From NCBI GenBank assembly GCA_036874045.1, contig CM072339.1:1185501-1249500 (forward strand): a stretch of DNA of 64,000 nucleotides. The letters are read 5' to 3'. Made by a program: the position numbers and the translations under genes. The notes beneath the pieces were generated by a model. That model made no database searches, was not told where the DNA came from, and saw nothing but the letters and a program-made list of their open reading frames with translations. Shown one piece after another: positions 1 through 12,063 of the stretch (position 1 is its first letter; each line of letters starts with the position of its first letter). Source of the DNA: Cymodocea nodosa (Eukaryota; Streptophyta; Magnoliopsida; Alismatales; Cymodoceaceae).

Positions 1-1013
1 TTAAAATAGACTCAATCAATCAGTATGCAGCATGTATTCAAGAATAGCAACAACACTACATGCTGCATTAACCTGTCATAAAATTGTTGAATACGAACAA
101 CTATCGTTTCATGAAATCACTCATCATAAACACTACAGTTTCATCAGAACAATTCAATCATTCTTCCATCCACCATCCATTCTGTGATCTACTTTTATGC
201 AAACATGAAACACCGACATGCTTTCGTACTAGTGTCTTCCGCAACAGCACTGAACTATATGCTGTAACACAGCAGACCCAACGTACTCAAGAGACCAAAC
301 GTAACCATGATTCTTTTGTTGTTGGAGAATCAATCAGATAACTTCAAGCATAACTTATTTTTAGGATGCAAATAATAAAATTCGAAAGTCTTGAACCAAC
401 TGCAACAATTCAGTAGGTTAAAAACAGCTGTACTCGTAGCTTTATTAGAATTCAAATGCAATGAATAAAAAAAATCTGACGATAATGATATAGTAAATAA
501 AGGACTTGAACGACAATTTAATATTCAAATCATTCATGCATGGGATCTCATTTGAGGAAGCCTAAAACTTTTAATATAGACTCGATGTATGTCAGAAGAA
601 ATAACAATGCAATAGGTAGTGTTATCCACGTACAATTTTTCATAAAAGAAACGATTTTTTTGATAATAATAGTAATAATATTTTTGCCCAACATAAAAAT
701 CAAACCGAAGCTTGCAATGCGATCCGGTGTTATTAAGGAAAGCAGTAAGTGACATCCAAGTAACTTCTATCGTTTCGTAAAGATCAAGTAATGCTGTCGA
801 TTACAGAGTGGATGCTAATCATAACCATAGTAAACTAGAGGCAAACATAAATAGCCACCAAGGGTTCGGCTACGTAGAGATGGGGTATTCTCAATTCATA
901 AGCACCAGATAAACGAGTGCACTTCTCGTGTTCAAGAAATGCTGGAAAAATTACCTAGGTAACAGGCACATACAAACTCCACGATATGAAGGATATTTGC
1001 CATATTCATCAAG
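1..1013. other. Intergenic, no gene recognised
   Basis: AT-rich sequence left of the J-protein gene. Short open frames exist on both strands (for example 84-341 plus and 534-755 minus), but they have low-complexity composition, no splice context and no family resemblance. The last 100-200 bases next to 1014 probably hold the 3' UTR of the minus-strand J-protein gene. Nothing else is supported. Confidence 0.6.
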
Positions 1014-2174
1014 CTAAGCCTCTGCATCCACGGCAGCTTTGTACTTCTGAAGCATGTCGCAATGGGGTGCTTCATTCGTGAATCCCCATTGCCGTCGCTG
1101 AACCTCCAAGCGACAATTCTGTGAAACAATCGACACGTACTCCCTCTCAACTCTATCCTCAAGCTGCAAACGTTCAGCACTGTTACGAGGATACTGCTGC
1201 TCAAACTTCCCCTGCTTAACATAAAATGGAACACCCCTCGAAGTCACGAGGCGTTGCTCATGAACATAAGTAGGTGAAAGAGCATATGGCGGGTCAGAAG
1301 AAGGAATGAAGTTGATTAGGATCAGGACAATTATAGGAAGCAACTGAAGCAGCATCCTGAGATTCGAATTACTCAATCGATGCTCGTTGTGAGCTCTGGC
1401 TCCTCCCATTCCACCGGTCCTAAACCTGAACTGACCGAATTGGGTCGTCGCAGGAGCCATCCCACCGAAGAAAAAGTTCCTAAATATCTCCTCAGCATCG
1501 ATGTCAGCCTCGTAAAACCCATTATACCCATATGCCGCATGCCTCGTCGTATGCTTGTTAAACTGATGCTGGGGCTCCTCCGATCCAACAATATCGTACC
1601 TTTTCCTAGTCTCCTCGTTGTTCAGGCACTGGAACGCCTTCGATACCAACTTAAATGCTTCCTCCGCACCGGGAGCCTTGTTCTTATCAGGGTGTACCTT
1701 CAGCGACAGCTTACGATAGGCCTTTCTTACATCTTCCTCGCTACAGCTGCGTTCCAACCCAAGTATCTGGTAATAATCCCTCTCCTTCTTAATTTTTCGG
1801 ACAATCGAAACCTGTTCCTCTGTATAACATCTCGAATTATCACCAGAAGAGGACGCCTCCTTCCCCCTAAAAGAAGGCTTAGCAGACGATGGAGCAGCAC
1901 CATCACCACGAATCGGCTTTTCTGCGGAATTCGGTGATGGAGCAGCACCATCACCACGAATCGGCTTTTCTGCGGAATTCGGTGACGGAGCAGGGTCCTT
2001 CCGTCCCCCATCTCCTTCTTCACCAACCGAAGAGAGAAGATCGTCGACGTCGAGAGAAGGATCCAAACGCTGAGCCTTTGTCAAAAACCTGAAAGCGCGA
2101 ACCCGATCGCCGGCTTCCAGCGACTCCTTACCAATCCGTAGACATTTCTGCGCCGCATCCTTGTTACCGTCCAT
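1014..2174 (-). CDS. DnaJ-domain chaperone, ER membrane DNAJB12/AtDNAJ49 type
   Basis: A single uninterrupted 386-residue frame. J-proteins of this type stimulate Hsp70 ATPase activity and are usually anchored in the ER membrane with the J domain facing the cytosol. The N-terminal region (about 1-50, starting [12 protein letters not shown]) resembles the helical repeat-like start of this family. A J domain spans about residues 132-196 and has the HPD motif at 161-163. A Gly/Phe-containing linker follows, then one hydrophobic segment at about 272-291 ([16 protein letters not shown]), then a C-terminal DUF1977-like region to residue 386. The linker at about 60-105 contains a perfect 16-residue duplication. 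The start at 2174 is chosen because it gives the family N-terminus, and no intron is needed. It is transcribed away from the AFG1-like gene. The class is well supported; the exact orthologue is not. Confidence 0.93.
   Translation of the reverse strand: MDGNKDAAQKCLRIGKESLEAGDRVRAFRFLTKAQRLDPSLDVDDLLSSVGEEGDGGRKDPAPSPNSAEKPIRGDGAAPSPNSAEKPIRGDGAAPSSAKPSFRGKEASSSGDNSRCYTEEQVSIVRKIKKERDYYQILGLERSCSEEDVRKAYRKLSLKVHPDKNKAPGAEEAFKLVSKAFQCLNNEETRKRYDIVGSEEPQHQFNKHTTRHAAYGYNGFYEADIDAEEIFRNFFFGGMAPATTQFGQFRFRTGGMGGARAHNEHRLSNSNLRMLLQLLPIIVLILINFIPSSDPPYALSPTYVHEQRLVTSRGVPFYVKQGKFEQQYPRNSAERLQLEDRVEREYVSIVSQNCRLEVQRRQWGFTNEAPHCDMLQKYKAAVDAEA
1888..1983. repeat. Perfect 2 x 48-bp in-frame tandem repeat in the J-protein gene
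   Basis: Positions 1888-1935 and 1936-1983 are identical 48-bp units. Each encodes 16 residues ([16 protein letters not shown] register), so the reading frame is preserved. The next bases begin a third, diverged partial unit. It sits in the flexible linker before the J domain and is a likely site of length variation. Confidence 0.95.
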
Positions 2175-2550
2175 CGATTGAATCTGGAACGTCTTCGATC
2201 AAGAAACCCTCCAACCCCTCACACCAGATTGCAATCAGCTGCCCTAGATAAGGGGTTTCTCCCTTCCCGACGGAAGTGAAGGAGCGGGAGGGATTGGGAA
2301 AAAGGGGACAAGTCGTCGCTCGGAAGAAGAGACGTAGCCTTTTTATATCCATTGGATCAAGAAATCTCTACCGTTCGTGTTGGAATCGAGGAATCGAAAG
2401 GCTCAGAATGAGGAAGTCACAAGATGATAGAGGGTGGATAAGATGCCACGTCTCAGCCCGACCAATTACAGACTCTCCGAAGAACCATGAAGAGAGAACG
2501 AACAACATCACCGTTCCCCCCCTCCTGATCAGTCCCCTCAATTCTAAGCA
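2175..2550. promoter_or_regulatory. Shared divergent promoter interval (J-protein / AFG1-like)
   Basis: Only 376 bp separate the start codon of the minus-strand J-protein gene (2174) from that of the plus-strand AFG1-like gene (2551). Both 5' UTRs and core promoters must fit here, so this is a candidate bidirectional promoter. The interval is more GC-rich than the spacers. I could not assign a convincing TATA box to either direction. Confidence 0.55.
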
Positions 2551-5500
2551 ATGGCGGTAATTCTGCGGAGAACGATGACGACGACCGGCATCGCAATACT
2601 TCCCCGATCTTGCACTCATCTCTTTAGCAGAACTGCAACCCCATTCAAAGGCATCCTTCACGACAACACCACCAGGCCACGCTGCTACTCCGACGATCGC
2701 CTTTCTCTCCAACGTCGTCCAGGTGAATCACGGAAGAGACTGATCTTTTGTTTCTATAAACTTTGACTAATTGAATTTCAATTAAACGAAAAAGCCATCA
2801 TTTTGGAGTTTGATTCGATGGAATAGCAACAGAGCCGTAGTCTTTGGGGTTTTGCTTCGAAAATTCTTGGACAGCACCCTTATAATGCGTAGCTCGGAGA
2901 TGGTAGATTTGGAGGATAAGAAAGGTTTATGATTAGATGAGAAATGCTCTTAGGTGAGACAATTCTGAATCGCATAGGCTGAAGAGGTGGATGCAGAATT
3001 GATTGAGGTATGATGCTTAATAGTAAGACAGTGAAAATCTTGTAGGTGTGGCGGTAATTTGTGCTGCTTTGACTGGCATGCCTTTGGCCAATGCTCCTGC
3101 TCTGATTGACATATCTTCAAATGCAGATCAGGGTCTCTACACTGATACCATGAGAAAAGTGATGGAAGTAGACAAGAAGTGGAGAATGGGGAGATTTGCA
3201 TCAGCCTACCGAGTGCCACAACAGATCCTTAAAGACAGCTACAACTCCAACTGTAATACCAGAAATCAGTTGTAGTTTGTTGCCAATCACATGTTCCTCA
3301 TGTGTATGCTAATTAATAGTGAAAATATATTGGTAATATAGAGGGGTCACTTGCTCTCACTTGTGATTTTCTCAATGAATTTGACTGATTTTAACTCTTG
3401 CTACTATACACCTAGTATTCTAGTGCGTTAGTTGCAACTTTAGCTCAAATCTTGTGTTTTGATCCAGACACCATTGAGGCTGGATGCCATGTCCATCACA
3501 TTTCTGATTTCCTATGCACTTGTACAACAGATATAAAATATAAAAAATAATGTGAGTATTCTCTCTGTCTTGTGAGTTACTACTGTGCCTGTCTTGCAAC
3601 CATGTTTTCTAATCAAGGTTGCATCCTATATGTGTGCTTGCTGCTGCTTAAGATCACATCAACTTGTGGTTTTTCTACACTTGTAGATGCTCTATTAACA
3701 ATGTAGTCAGCCTTATACAAGGACTTGTGTGGTGTGTTATGTTTAAATGCCATCCATAGATGGATTTTTAGTGTTTCTCTAGTTTAGTTTGGCAACAAAC
3801 TATAGCTAGAGGATTTATTATTGTTTGCTGAACTTTCTTTTCTAAGATTGCCTCTCTTCTGAAGGCCCACTCGCTCTCTATAGGAGAAGAGTAGAAGAGG
3901 GGAAGCTCAGTCATGATCATTACCAGGAGATGGCTGCTATGGAACTAGAAGTGCTACTTGGAAAGCTGAACCAGTATGAGAAAGAAATGGAGGAGTATCG
4001 TGTAATGATTTCTTCAGTTTATAGATTTCTGACATTACTTGAAACAATCTCTTATAAATAAATGTTTTGTTACACTTGTTCTTGTAGATAAATATTAGTA
4101 ATTGGGAGAAGAGTAGAGAAGGTGAGAGGCAAAGGCTATTGTTCAGTGAGGCCGAGCTTAAACAACAAGATTCTCAGAATGAAAATGGTCTGTTTAGAAA
4201 GTCATTTACAAGGTGAGAAAAAAATATCCTCAACAGAATATTCTGGTCTATTGGAACTTGGAAGTTATCTAGCATTCCAAAATAACACAATAATATTGAG
4301 TAGGTATTTTGATCATATGCAGTTGCACACCTTGTAGCTTACAGGATAGGTTGTTTAAAAGGGTGACAAACTTAATAGGACTATATAGTTACTAGTTAGC
4401 TTTGTCCTCTTTGAATCTTGTGATCCTTACATCAGTCATAATTAGTAACTTTATAATTAGTAATTACTATAAAGTGTGCATGCTTCCAATTTGAATATAT
4501 TACACCTCTTTGCCAAAAATGCCATCTTAGGTTTTACATAAATTTCACAAATAAGTCTTATGCAATAACTACACCAGGAAGCGAAATCAACATGCTGAAC
4601 CAGGAGTTGGGAGGATGGTCTCTTTTCTCAATCGAGAGAAGATGTTAGATTCACTGGTTGGTAAACGCCCAGTTGCTCCAGCTGCACCAAAAGGACTCTA
4701 CATATATGGCAATGTTGGGAGTGGTACAATACAACCATTTTAAAGATAGGATCTATACTTGATTAAAGTGTTGATATTATTTCATCATCAATTTTTCTAC
4801 CTTACAGGAAAAACAATGCTGATGGATATGTTTTATGATTCAACTGAAGGAATTGTTGAACATAGACGAAGATTCCACTTCCATGAAGTATGGTCTCTTC
4901 TAATACATTTATAAGCATCATTTGTTAAGAGATTATGATCATGATATTGCAAACTGTTTCTATGTTTGATCAAAAGTATTTGCATTTGGTTATTTTTTCT
5001 CAATACTTAAGTAATTTTTGTAATGCATATATGCTTTAGACTTTTTATTTCAATCAGGAGGGGCTACTTAATCTTCTATAGAAAAAGGAATAAAATTATA
5101 ATATTATAATTTGATGTTCAAGCTTTAACATACAGAAAGAAATCAAGGCATTCCTCAAGGATAATTGCTTGACAGTAGAAGGCAATTTATTATAATGGCT
5201 AACTCTATGTAGTGAGATTATGGTTGTTGTTGTCATCGTTGCCTGCTCTCATTGGAACTCAAGTAAGATTCTTCAAGGATCTTTATAAGATTAATATGGT
5301 TTTTCTGTAAGTGATGCTGTTGTTCTGTTCATCCATCTACAAGTGGCCTGTATGTCCTTTTTCCTTTATTCTAGTTGATATTGCTTTATTGAGACAGAAA
5401 TTAATCAGAAATCTGTTTTGCAGGCAATGCTTGAGATTCACGAGCTTATGCATGATGTATGGAAGAACCAAGTTGAGGAAAAATCTTCACATAAGATTTT

Positions 5501-8500
5501 TGATTGGATAAGCAAACTCCCATTTGAGACAAAAGTAAAAGAATGGTTGCTTGGTGAAGAGAGATATAATCAAGAAGCACAGTTGAAACATATTCTACCT
5601 GCTGTAGCAGATAAATTTCTTGTTGGTAAGAACCTACATCAGCGTGGAGCTAGCATTCTTTGCTTTGATGAAATACAGGTATTATGATGTTTGAAGAAGC
5701 AATTCTGTAGTATTTACAGAATGACATATCAACTTCTTGTGAAGACTGAATGGAATCTTTAATCCTATTTCCTGTAGACTATTGATGTGTTTGCTGTTGT
5801 TGCCTTATCTGGCATCGTAAGCAGATTGTTGGCCACTGGAACTGTTCTTGTGGCAACTAGTAATAGAGCCCCTAAAGATTTGAATCAGGTATCACTTCAT
5901 GAAAACAGTGAAAGGGAACATTGATATTCTCATCCCCTAAAGATTTTCTTTCTTTCTATTTTTTATCTTTTCTTGATTGGCTTATGTCAGCATCAAATTA
6001 GCTGAGCTGTTAATTACTCAAATGACTTTAATTGTTTTCTTCCTTTGATATATTTTGTTTTACAATTCATAATCACTTGTGAGCAATATATCAGGATGTG
6101 AGCCTATCTGTGCAATATCCAAAACAAAGGCATCATATGCTCTTCCAAAACAATCTTATCTGAGTAGACTGATTTCGTTGGAAGTGATGTAAAATAGTCT
6201 AAATAGTTAGCTAGTTATGGACTGGAAAAAGGAATGGATCCATAATCACATCAATAAACTCAAGGATGTGAAACATGCTCAGAAATGCTAGCAAGCTTTT
6301 GAAAGTGCAATGGTCCAACAACCGTCCAAGGTCTTGGTGGCTGCTTAACAGCTGGCAATTGAAAATTGTTTGAACGAAAATGAAATATGTAAATTTATAT
6401 TGTACACAATTTCCTTTAAATGACTCAAGTTAAAAGTGATTAAATGCCACATTGCACTATTTCATAGCAAAAACACAGCTAATATTGTGCAAGAAATACA
6501 TATATACTCACTGAGAAAGTAAGTAATTAAATGGTTTATTAATGAGGGAATTCTTGTCATAACAACTGAACACAGGCATAAGAAAGATGGGAACTGAACC
6601 TTATATGTGTCTAACAATGTGCCAGTAGAATTTTTAAGGAAGTAATTATTCTTAGGGCGAGTTAGGTAGCACTTTGCAACTGCAACTTTTGATAAAATGT
6701 AATTAAAAAAATTGAAGCCTAGTAATAAACAATGTCTTGTGTAAGTGCACAAACAATCTGTTGGAATTTCTGATTGGCCTAACAATGTTGAAATTTCTTG
6801 ACAGTTCTGTATAATGAATTATCTTTGTATTTGTAAGATATCTTCTGCAGACCAAACATGATTTTTCTTCTCATAAAGAATAAACATTATTTTATTTTCT
6901 TATGTTTTGTTGATCTTAAACTTTCAAAAAAAATATTTTGCCATTCCTTAAACTGTGAATTAATGCTTAATATCAAGTCTCAAGAATATTATTTTGATAT
7001 GTAGGATGGCATGCAACAAGATATTTTCTTGCAATTTGTCTCCAAGCTGGAAGAGAATTGTCAAAATATTCTAGTTGGTAGCAACATTGATTATCGAAGA
7101 CTTTTACCGAGAAAAAGTTTTGATCAGGTGACAAATTGACTTCAGTATCATTCTTAGCATTTTGTCCTGAAAACTGGTAGTTATATAGCTTTGTGGTCAT
7201 AGAGGAACAAATAATGTCCTTAAGCAAAGGGACTAAATATTATCTGATTCTATGTGAAAGTGCCAGTTTACACCAATTAAGTCAAGCAACCTTGTTGGTC
7301 ATCTGATGTCATGCAATTGACCATCTTGCTTACTCTTTTCTGCTCACTTCTGGGGGTCAACCCATGTTATATGCACTTAAAATAATGGGTTCTCGATACA
7401 TTCTGCCATCCCTCTTGATGAATAATTAGGATTTGTTTTCAATGGATATGTGATGGATATTAACAGTTAGAGATATCATTTTTACTTATTAGTCTCCTCA
7501 GAGAAGTAAAATCCAACTCAATCAACATTGATAGCATGATAACTTTATGAAACAATATTAACAAGTTTCTTTTTGTTCCCTTAACAAATCATGTTTTTCA
7601 TGACAGACCTCTCTCAACATCGGTAAATTACACATCTCTTGTCTTTGTTAATGATGCTAATTTTTGTCCTGATCTGATTGTTTTGCCCCTATTTTCAAGG
7701 AGCCCCTTCTTGTCCTGTGGAACCTTTACAAATGCTTAAAACCTTGCAAAGGATAATTTTTTTCCAAAAAAATTACATGAATCTTCAAACATGATAGAAG
7801 GGTCTTGTTGCTCGATGGAGCTATCTTAAGGAGGTATGTTGTAACGAAAAATTGTGTAGGATGGTAACATGAAAAACACAATTATTAGGGAAGGTAAACT
7901 TTAAGTTACCCTAACACTAACTACCAATCTAGTCATATTTTTTGCACAATCAATTTTTTTTATTTATGAATATAAAGGATTTAATTTTAAAATACTCATA
8001 AAAGGGGCAAACCCAATGTATGAGCCTCCCACACGTTTTGAGTTGCTTATGAAAAACAAAAATAGTAGAAGATAAAAAATATTTATGGAAATCAAGTATA
8101 AAATTTATGTATCCAATTAAGCACATAACTAAAATGAGAGATAAAAATATTTATACATAAAGTTAATCTATGAAATAAGTGAATATTGCATCATTCTAGT
8201 CCATAAATCCAATATTGAAAGTAAATTTAATCTTTAAATTAAGTATATATAAATGTTGTCTTGACCTTTTTATGATCGGTACTTAGTTGACATGTCTTTC
8301 TTTCATTCGTAAATACACAAATAATAGTGTAGATAAGAGACATCCTTCATAAATAAATTTCCAAATCAAACAAACTTGATGCCCTCTCTGCATCATTGGA
8401 CCTTTCTGATATGGTGGTTTTCCAGAACACTTCAACTAATTATATCCATACTGTCCTAGCAGGCAAGCCTACACAACAGTAAGATTGTTCCATTATAACC

Positions 8501-11500
8501 TAGACGTCACATGTTTGAAAATTAGAAAACATCTTCTCTATTTACAAAGTTAAAGCTATGCTAGATTTCACATTGCTGGAAGTTTCGTACGCTACATTTG
8601 TCCTTTATATTCAAGTTAAAATCCAAACATTTATTGTATTTCGTGTATTATATGAATATCATGTTTCACATCAGAGCCAAAAGCTTTTTTATTGTTCACT
8701 GTTCAATAATGATATATTTTTAACAAGATGGTTGGAAGAATACCATGGTATGTAGATCCCATCATATCCATGTGTTTTCAGCATGTTTGACATTCCTCTT
8801 TTTGGAAAATTTTACAGCATTTATTTGATAGAAATGTATCATGGATCTGTTAAAGTTGTTACAAATATGCAGAATCGGTACTTTTGGCCTTTAAATTCTG
8901 ATTCTCGTGAAAAGTTTGATGCATTATGGACTAAAATCACCAACCAATATGGAGGAGAGATAGCTTCACAAGTCATACCTGTAATGTTTGGAAGGTGAGG
9001 CATGCTATTTAGCATTTTTCATCTTGGTGTATTTATCTTTTGGTTTACATTTCTGTTCTGAACAGAGAACTCAAAGTTTCCGAAAGCTGCAATGGGGTGG
9101 CAAGATTCACTTTTGAATATCTGTGTGGTCGACCGGTAATTGACTTGATCCCTAAATGATTGTGCTGTGTCTTTTTCAATGATCAACAGAGTTTTCCTTC
9201 TTAATTTATTGTTGTTATCATGCAATTAATCACATCAGGTGTCTTCTGCTGTAGCTAGTAATCAGGAAATACATTTGACACCTCCTTTAGTGTTAGTAGC
9301 GAAGATTGTTTGTTCTGGTAGCAAATGGTATTCTGGTTTAATAATGAACCAGTGATTGCTGATTTTTTGTTAAATTTTATTGCATGCTTAATCAATCATT
9401 TGGTTTAATTAGATTCCTTGAAATCTTCCATTAGAAGATATTTCCTTAGAAAATGTAGCACTATAATCTGTTCTTTCAGCCTAGCAAAAGGAGAGTTTTG
9501 TGATAAAAAATGTTCCTTCTCAAAAATTGAAACCCTTTCCTTTTATCATTTGTAATAATCTTTTCATGTGCTAATGGGGAATCACATCCTAGGAATATAG
9601 TTTTGGTATCAATATCAAAGATTGGTCTTCTAAAAAAGGACACGTGTTAAGAATCAGTGGTGATATCAATGGAAACATGGCAAAATTAAGGAAATGGTAA
9701 AAGACATCAAATTTTGACTTGAAAAGATAAAGATAAAACAAGATATAATAAACATATCAAACAACTTAGAATGAATTTCTAAGCAAATATCACAAATAAA
9801 AAGTTTCATATGTAAAAAATAAAAGATTGATATGGTCAACTCCCCTTACTAGGATTGTGACTCAAATTATTTTTATTGTTGTAAAATGTCTCATACAAGC
9901 CATGTTAGTGTTCATAAGCATGAAACTAACCATAATTGTAGAAAAATAATTCACAATATGCTAACCTTATAAAAATATCTCAATTTTCATGTTGAATGTC
10001 TTAAAAGATCAGTCTTCTCATTTTTGTTGGGCAAGTTATTGGTGGAAATTTGTTAACAGATCATTTGCTCTCTCTATGAAATAGCTCCATGGCATATTTA
10101 CTTGGCCTATCATCACTGTTACACCCACTTTGTTCAGATATGAGGGAGACAAGATAAGATATATTTGGCACAAAATATTCAAGCATGTTTTGTTCCATTT
10201 TTTGTATGCATTCACACACCATAAATGGATACATCTTAGATTATTAGTTTATTATATTGCTTTCATTTTGGATATTATTAACTTATAAAAGGTGAAATTT
10301 TAGATATTTGTAAGAATACTATTTCTTGCTTTTTTTTCTATTCAGGTTGGTGCAGCAGATTATATTGCAATAGCAAAGAATTATCACTCTGTTTTTATAT
10401 CAGGTATTCCAGTCATGAGTATGCGAATTCGTGATAAGGTATGGAACCTTTTCTTTGTCTCAATTCACTTTTGGCCGTCATTGTCATTGTCTGGTATGTG
10501 CACCCTATTTCACAGGCACGGAGGTTTATCACTCTCATTGACGAGTTGTACAACCACCATTGTCAACTTTACTGCACTTCCGATACTTCTATTGATGAAC
10601 TATTTCAGGGAAGTGATGAGGGAACACTCTTTGACTTGGAAAGGTAAATTCACTTTCTTTGAGATCTTTCTATATTTCAACATTTTGTAATGTAAGTGCC
10701 TAATACTTCCAATTTCATCAATGGAAGTTGTGGACAGTTTCTTGGCTTTCCGTTGCAATGATCACTATGTGATATTTTGCAGTTTTCAGTTTGAAACTGA
10801 GATGGAGGACACTAAACTACGCCGGGATGTTCTAACACTTGGAAATGCCGGTTTAGGGGCATCTACTTCCGGAATTATATCCCTGTTATCTAGTCAGGAA
10901 GAGATGTTTGCATTCCGTCGAGCCGTGAGTGCCTAATGCCACAAAATTTATTCATTTCTTTACTTGATGTTGAACTCATGTTCCCAGATTTGGATAATTA
11001 ATAGTCCTGATAATTCAGAAAAACCTCCCATAGCACTACCTGATAACATGAATCCTCCCATTTCACCTATCCTTTGAGGCCCGCATATACCCAAGAAGTG
11101 AATGTTGCATGATCCAATCATGCAAAGATCTCCACTATAATGTTTATTAGGCCCACCTATCATATTAAAAGCTGCATTAACTCATGGTTAAAAAATCTAA
11201 TATCTCATATTGGGGTTTTACTCTTTGATTTGTAAGAATAACGAGGTTATGGCATGAGTCACGACTTAGAAGTGAATAACTTTCTGATAAAAATACATTT
11301 CTCTTAGTTTAGAAACCATGGCATTCTGATGTTTAAAAATTAAGTAATCATATCTTTGATCGACTTTCCTATCAAGCAGATCAAGAAATGGCTTAGTTGA
11401 AAACAGCAAGCAAGGCCCATCCATAATTTATGATCGACATATATTTGAAACAATATTTTAAGTCCCCTTGTTACTATAGGAGTTGTGTGATAAGACATTC

Positions 11501-12063
11501 AGATTAGGATATAAACAAGATTTTATGTCACCTAAAGATATGAGGAAAACAAGAGGAACTCAACAAGTTATGGTAGTCTTAGTAACAAGTTATAATGAAA
11601 GTATGTTGTTTCTGAAAGATCCAAAGCAGCTGGCAATTTAGAAAGTGTCTTTTATCCTAATTCTCAGGAGAATAAGAATAGGAAGTAGAAAGGAAATATT
11701 ATTCAATTGTTAATCATTTGAGGTACCAAGATTAATGTATAAGAACTATATCTGGCCTTTTCACGTGATTATTGTTAATCATTTGAAGTAGAAAGGAAAT
11801 CATTTAGTGCATGTTTCCCTCTCAAATTAACTAAAATAGCTCATTGATTTTAAAGTTATATGTGCTCTTGTCGTCTGTTAAGATTTATGCGAAGTCGCCA
11901 TCCAGGATAGTTCTTTCAACAGATGGACTTTGTACAGGTTTCACGCTTAATCGAAATGCAAACGCCACTATACTTGGAAGGGGTTCAGCTTTCTCATCCC
12001 TACTTTGAAGGCCGCAACCAGCACAAATACCATGCTTCATCACTACTCCAACCATCTTTGTGA
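2551..12063 (+). CDS. AFG1: AFG1-like mitochondrial AAA-type ATPase
   Basis: Fourteen exons encode about 609 residues: 2551-2722, 3865-4001, 4088-4212, 4578-4723, 4808-4887, 5424-5678, 5778-5888, 7005-7127, 8873-8994, 9066-9135, 10346-10438, 10516-10643, 10783-10924, 11938-12063. All junctions are GT-AG and all phases agree. The AFG1/LACE1 (bacterial ZapE) family are P-loop ATPases of the mitochondrial inner membrane involved in turnover of respiratory-chain subunits. The first 57 residues are rich in Arg, Ser and Thr and look like a mitochondrial presequence. Walker A is GNVGSGKT at about 189-196, Walker B is ILCFDEIQ with D302/E303, and a TSNRAP sensor-1-like motif lies at about 332-337. 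The C-terminal half carries family blocks such as GAADYIAIAKNYHSVFISGIP and FQFETE, ending SRLIEMQTPLYLEG...HPYFEG. The use of exon 1 is the least certain part (see the ORF in intron 1). Confidence 0.92.
3044..3275 (+). other. Stop-terminated ORF in AFG1 intron 1, possible alternative exon
   Basis: A possible acceptor (TTGTAG, ending at 3043) precedes a frame of about 76 codons ending at a stop at 3273-3275. Spliced to AFG1 exon 1 (phase 1) it would read on in frame as GVAVICAALTGMPLANA, giving a separate protein of about 133 residues with the same presequence. The composition looks protein-like (MRKVMEVDKKWRMGRFASAY), but I do not recognise the family. It could be an alternative 3'-terminal exon, a nested gene fragment or chance. 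The polypyrimidine tract before the acceptor is weak. I favour exon 1 joining 3865 for the ATPase. Confidence 0.3.
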
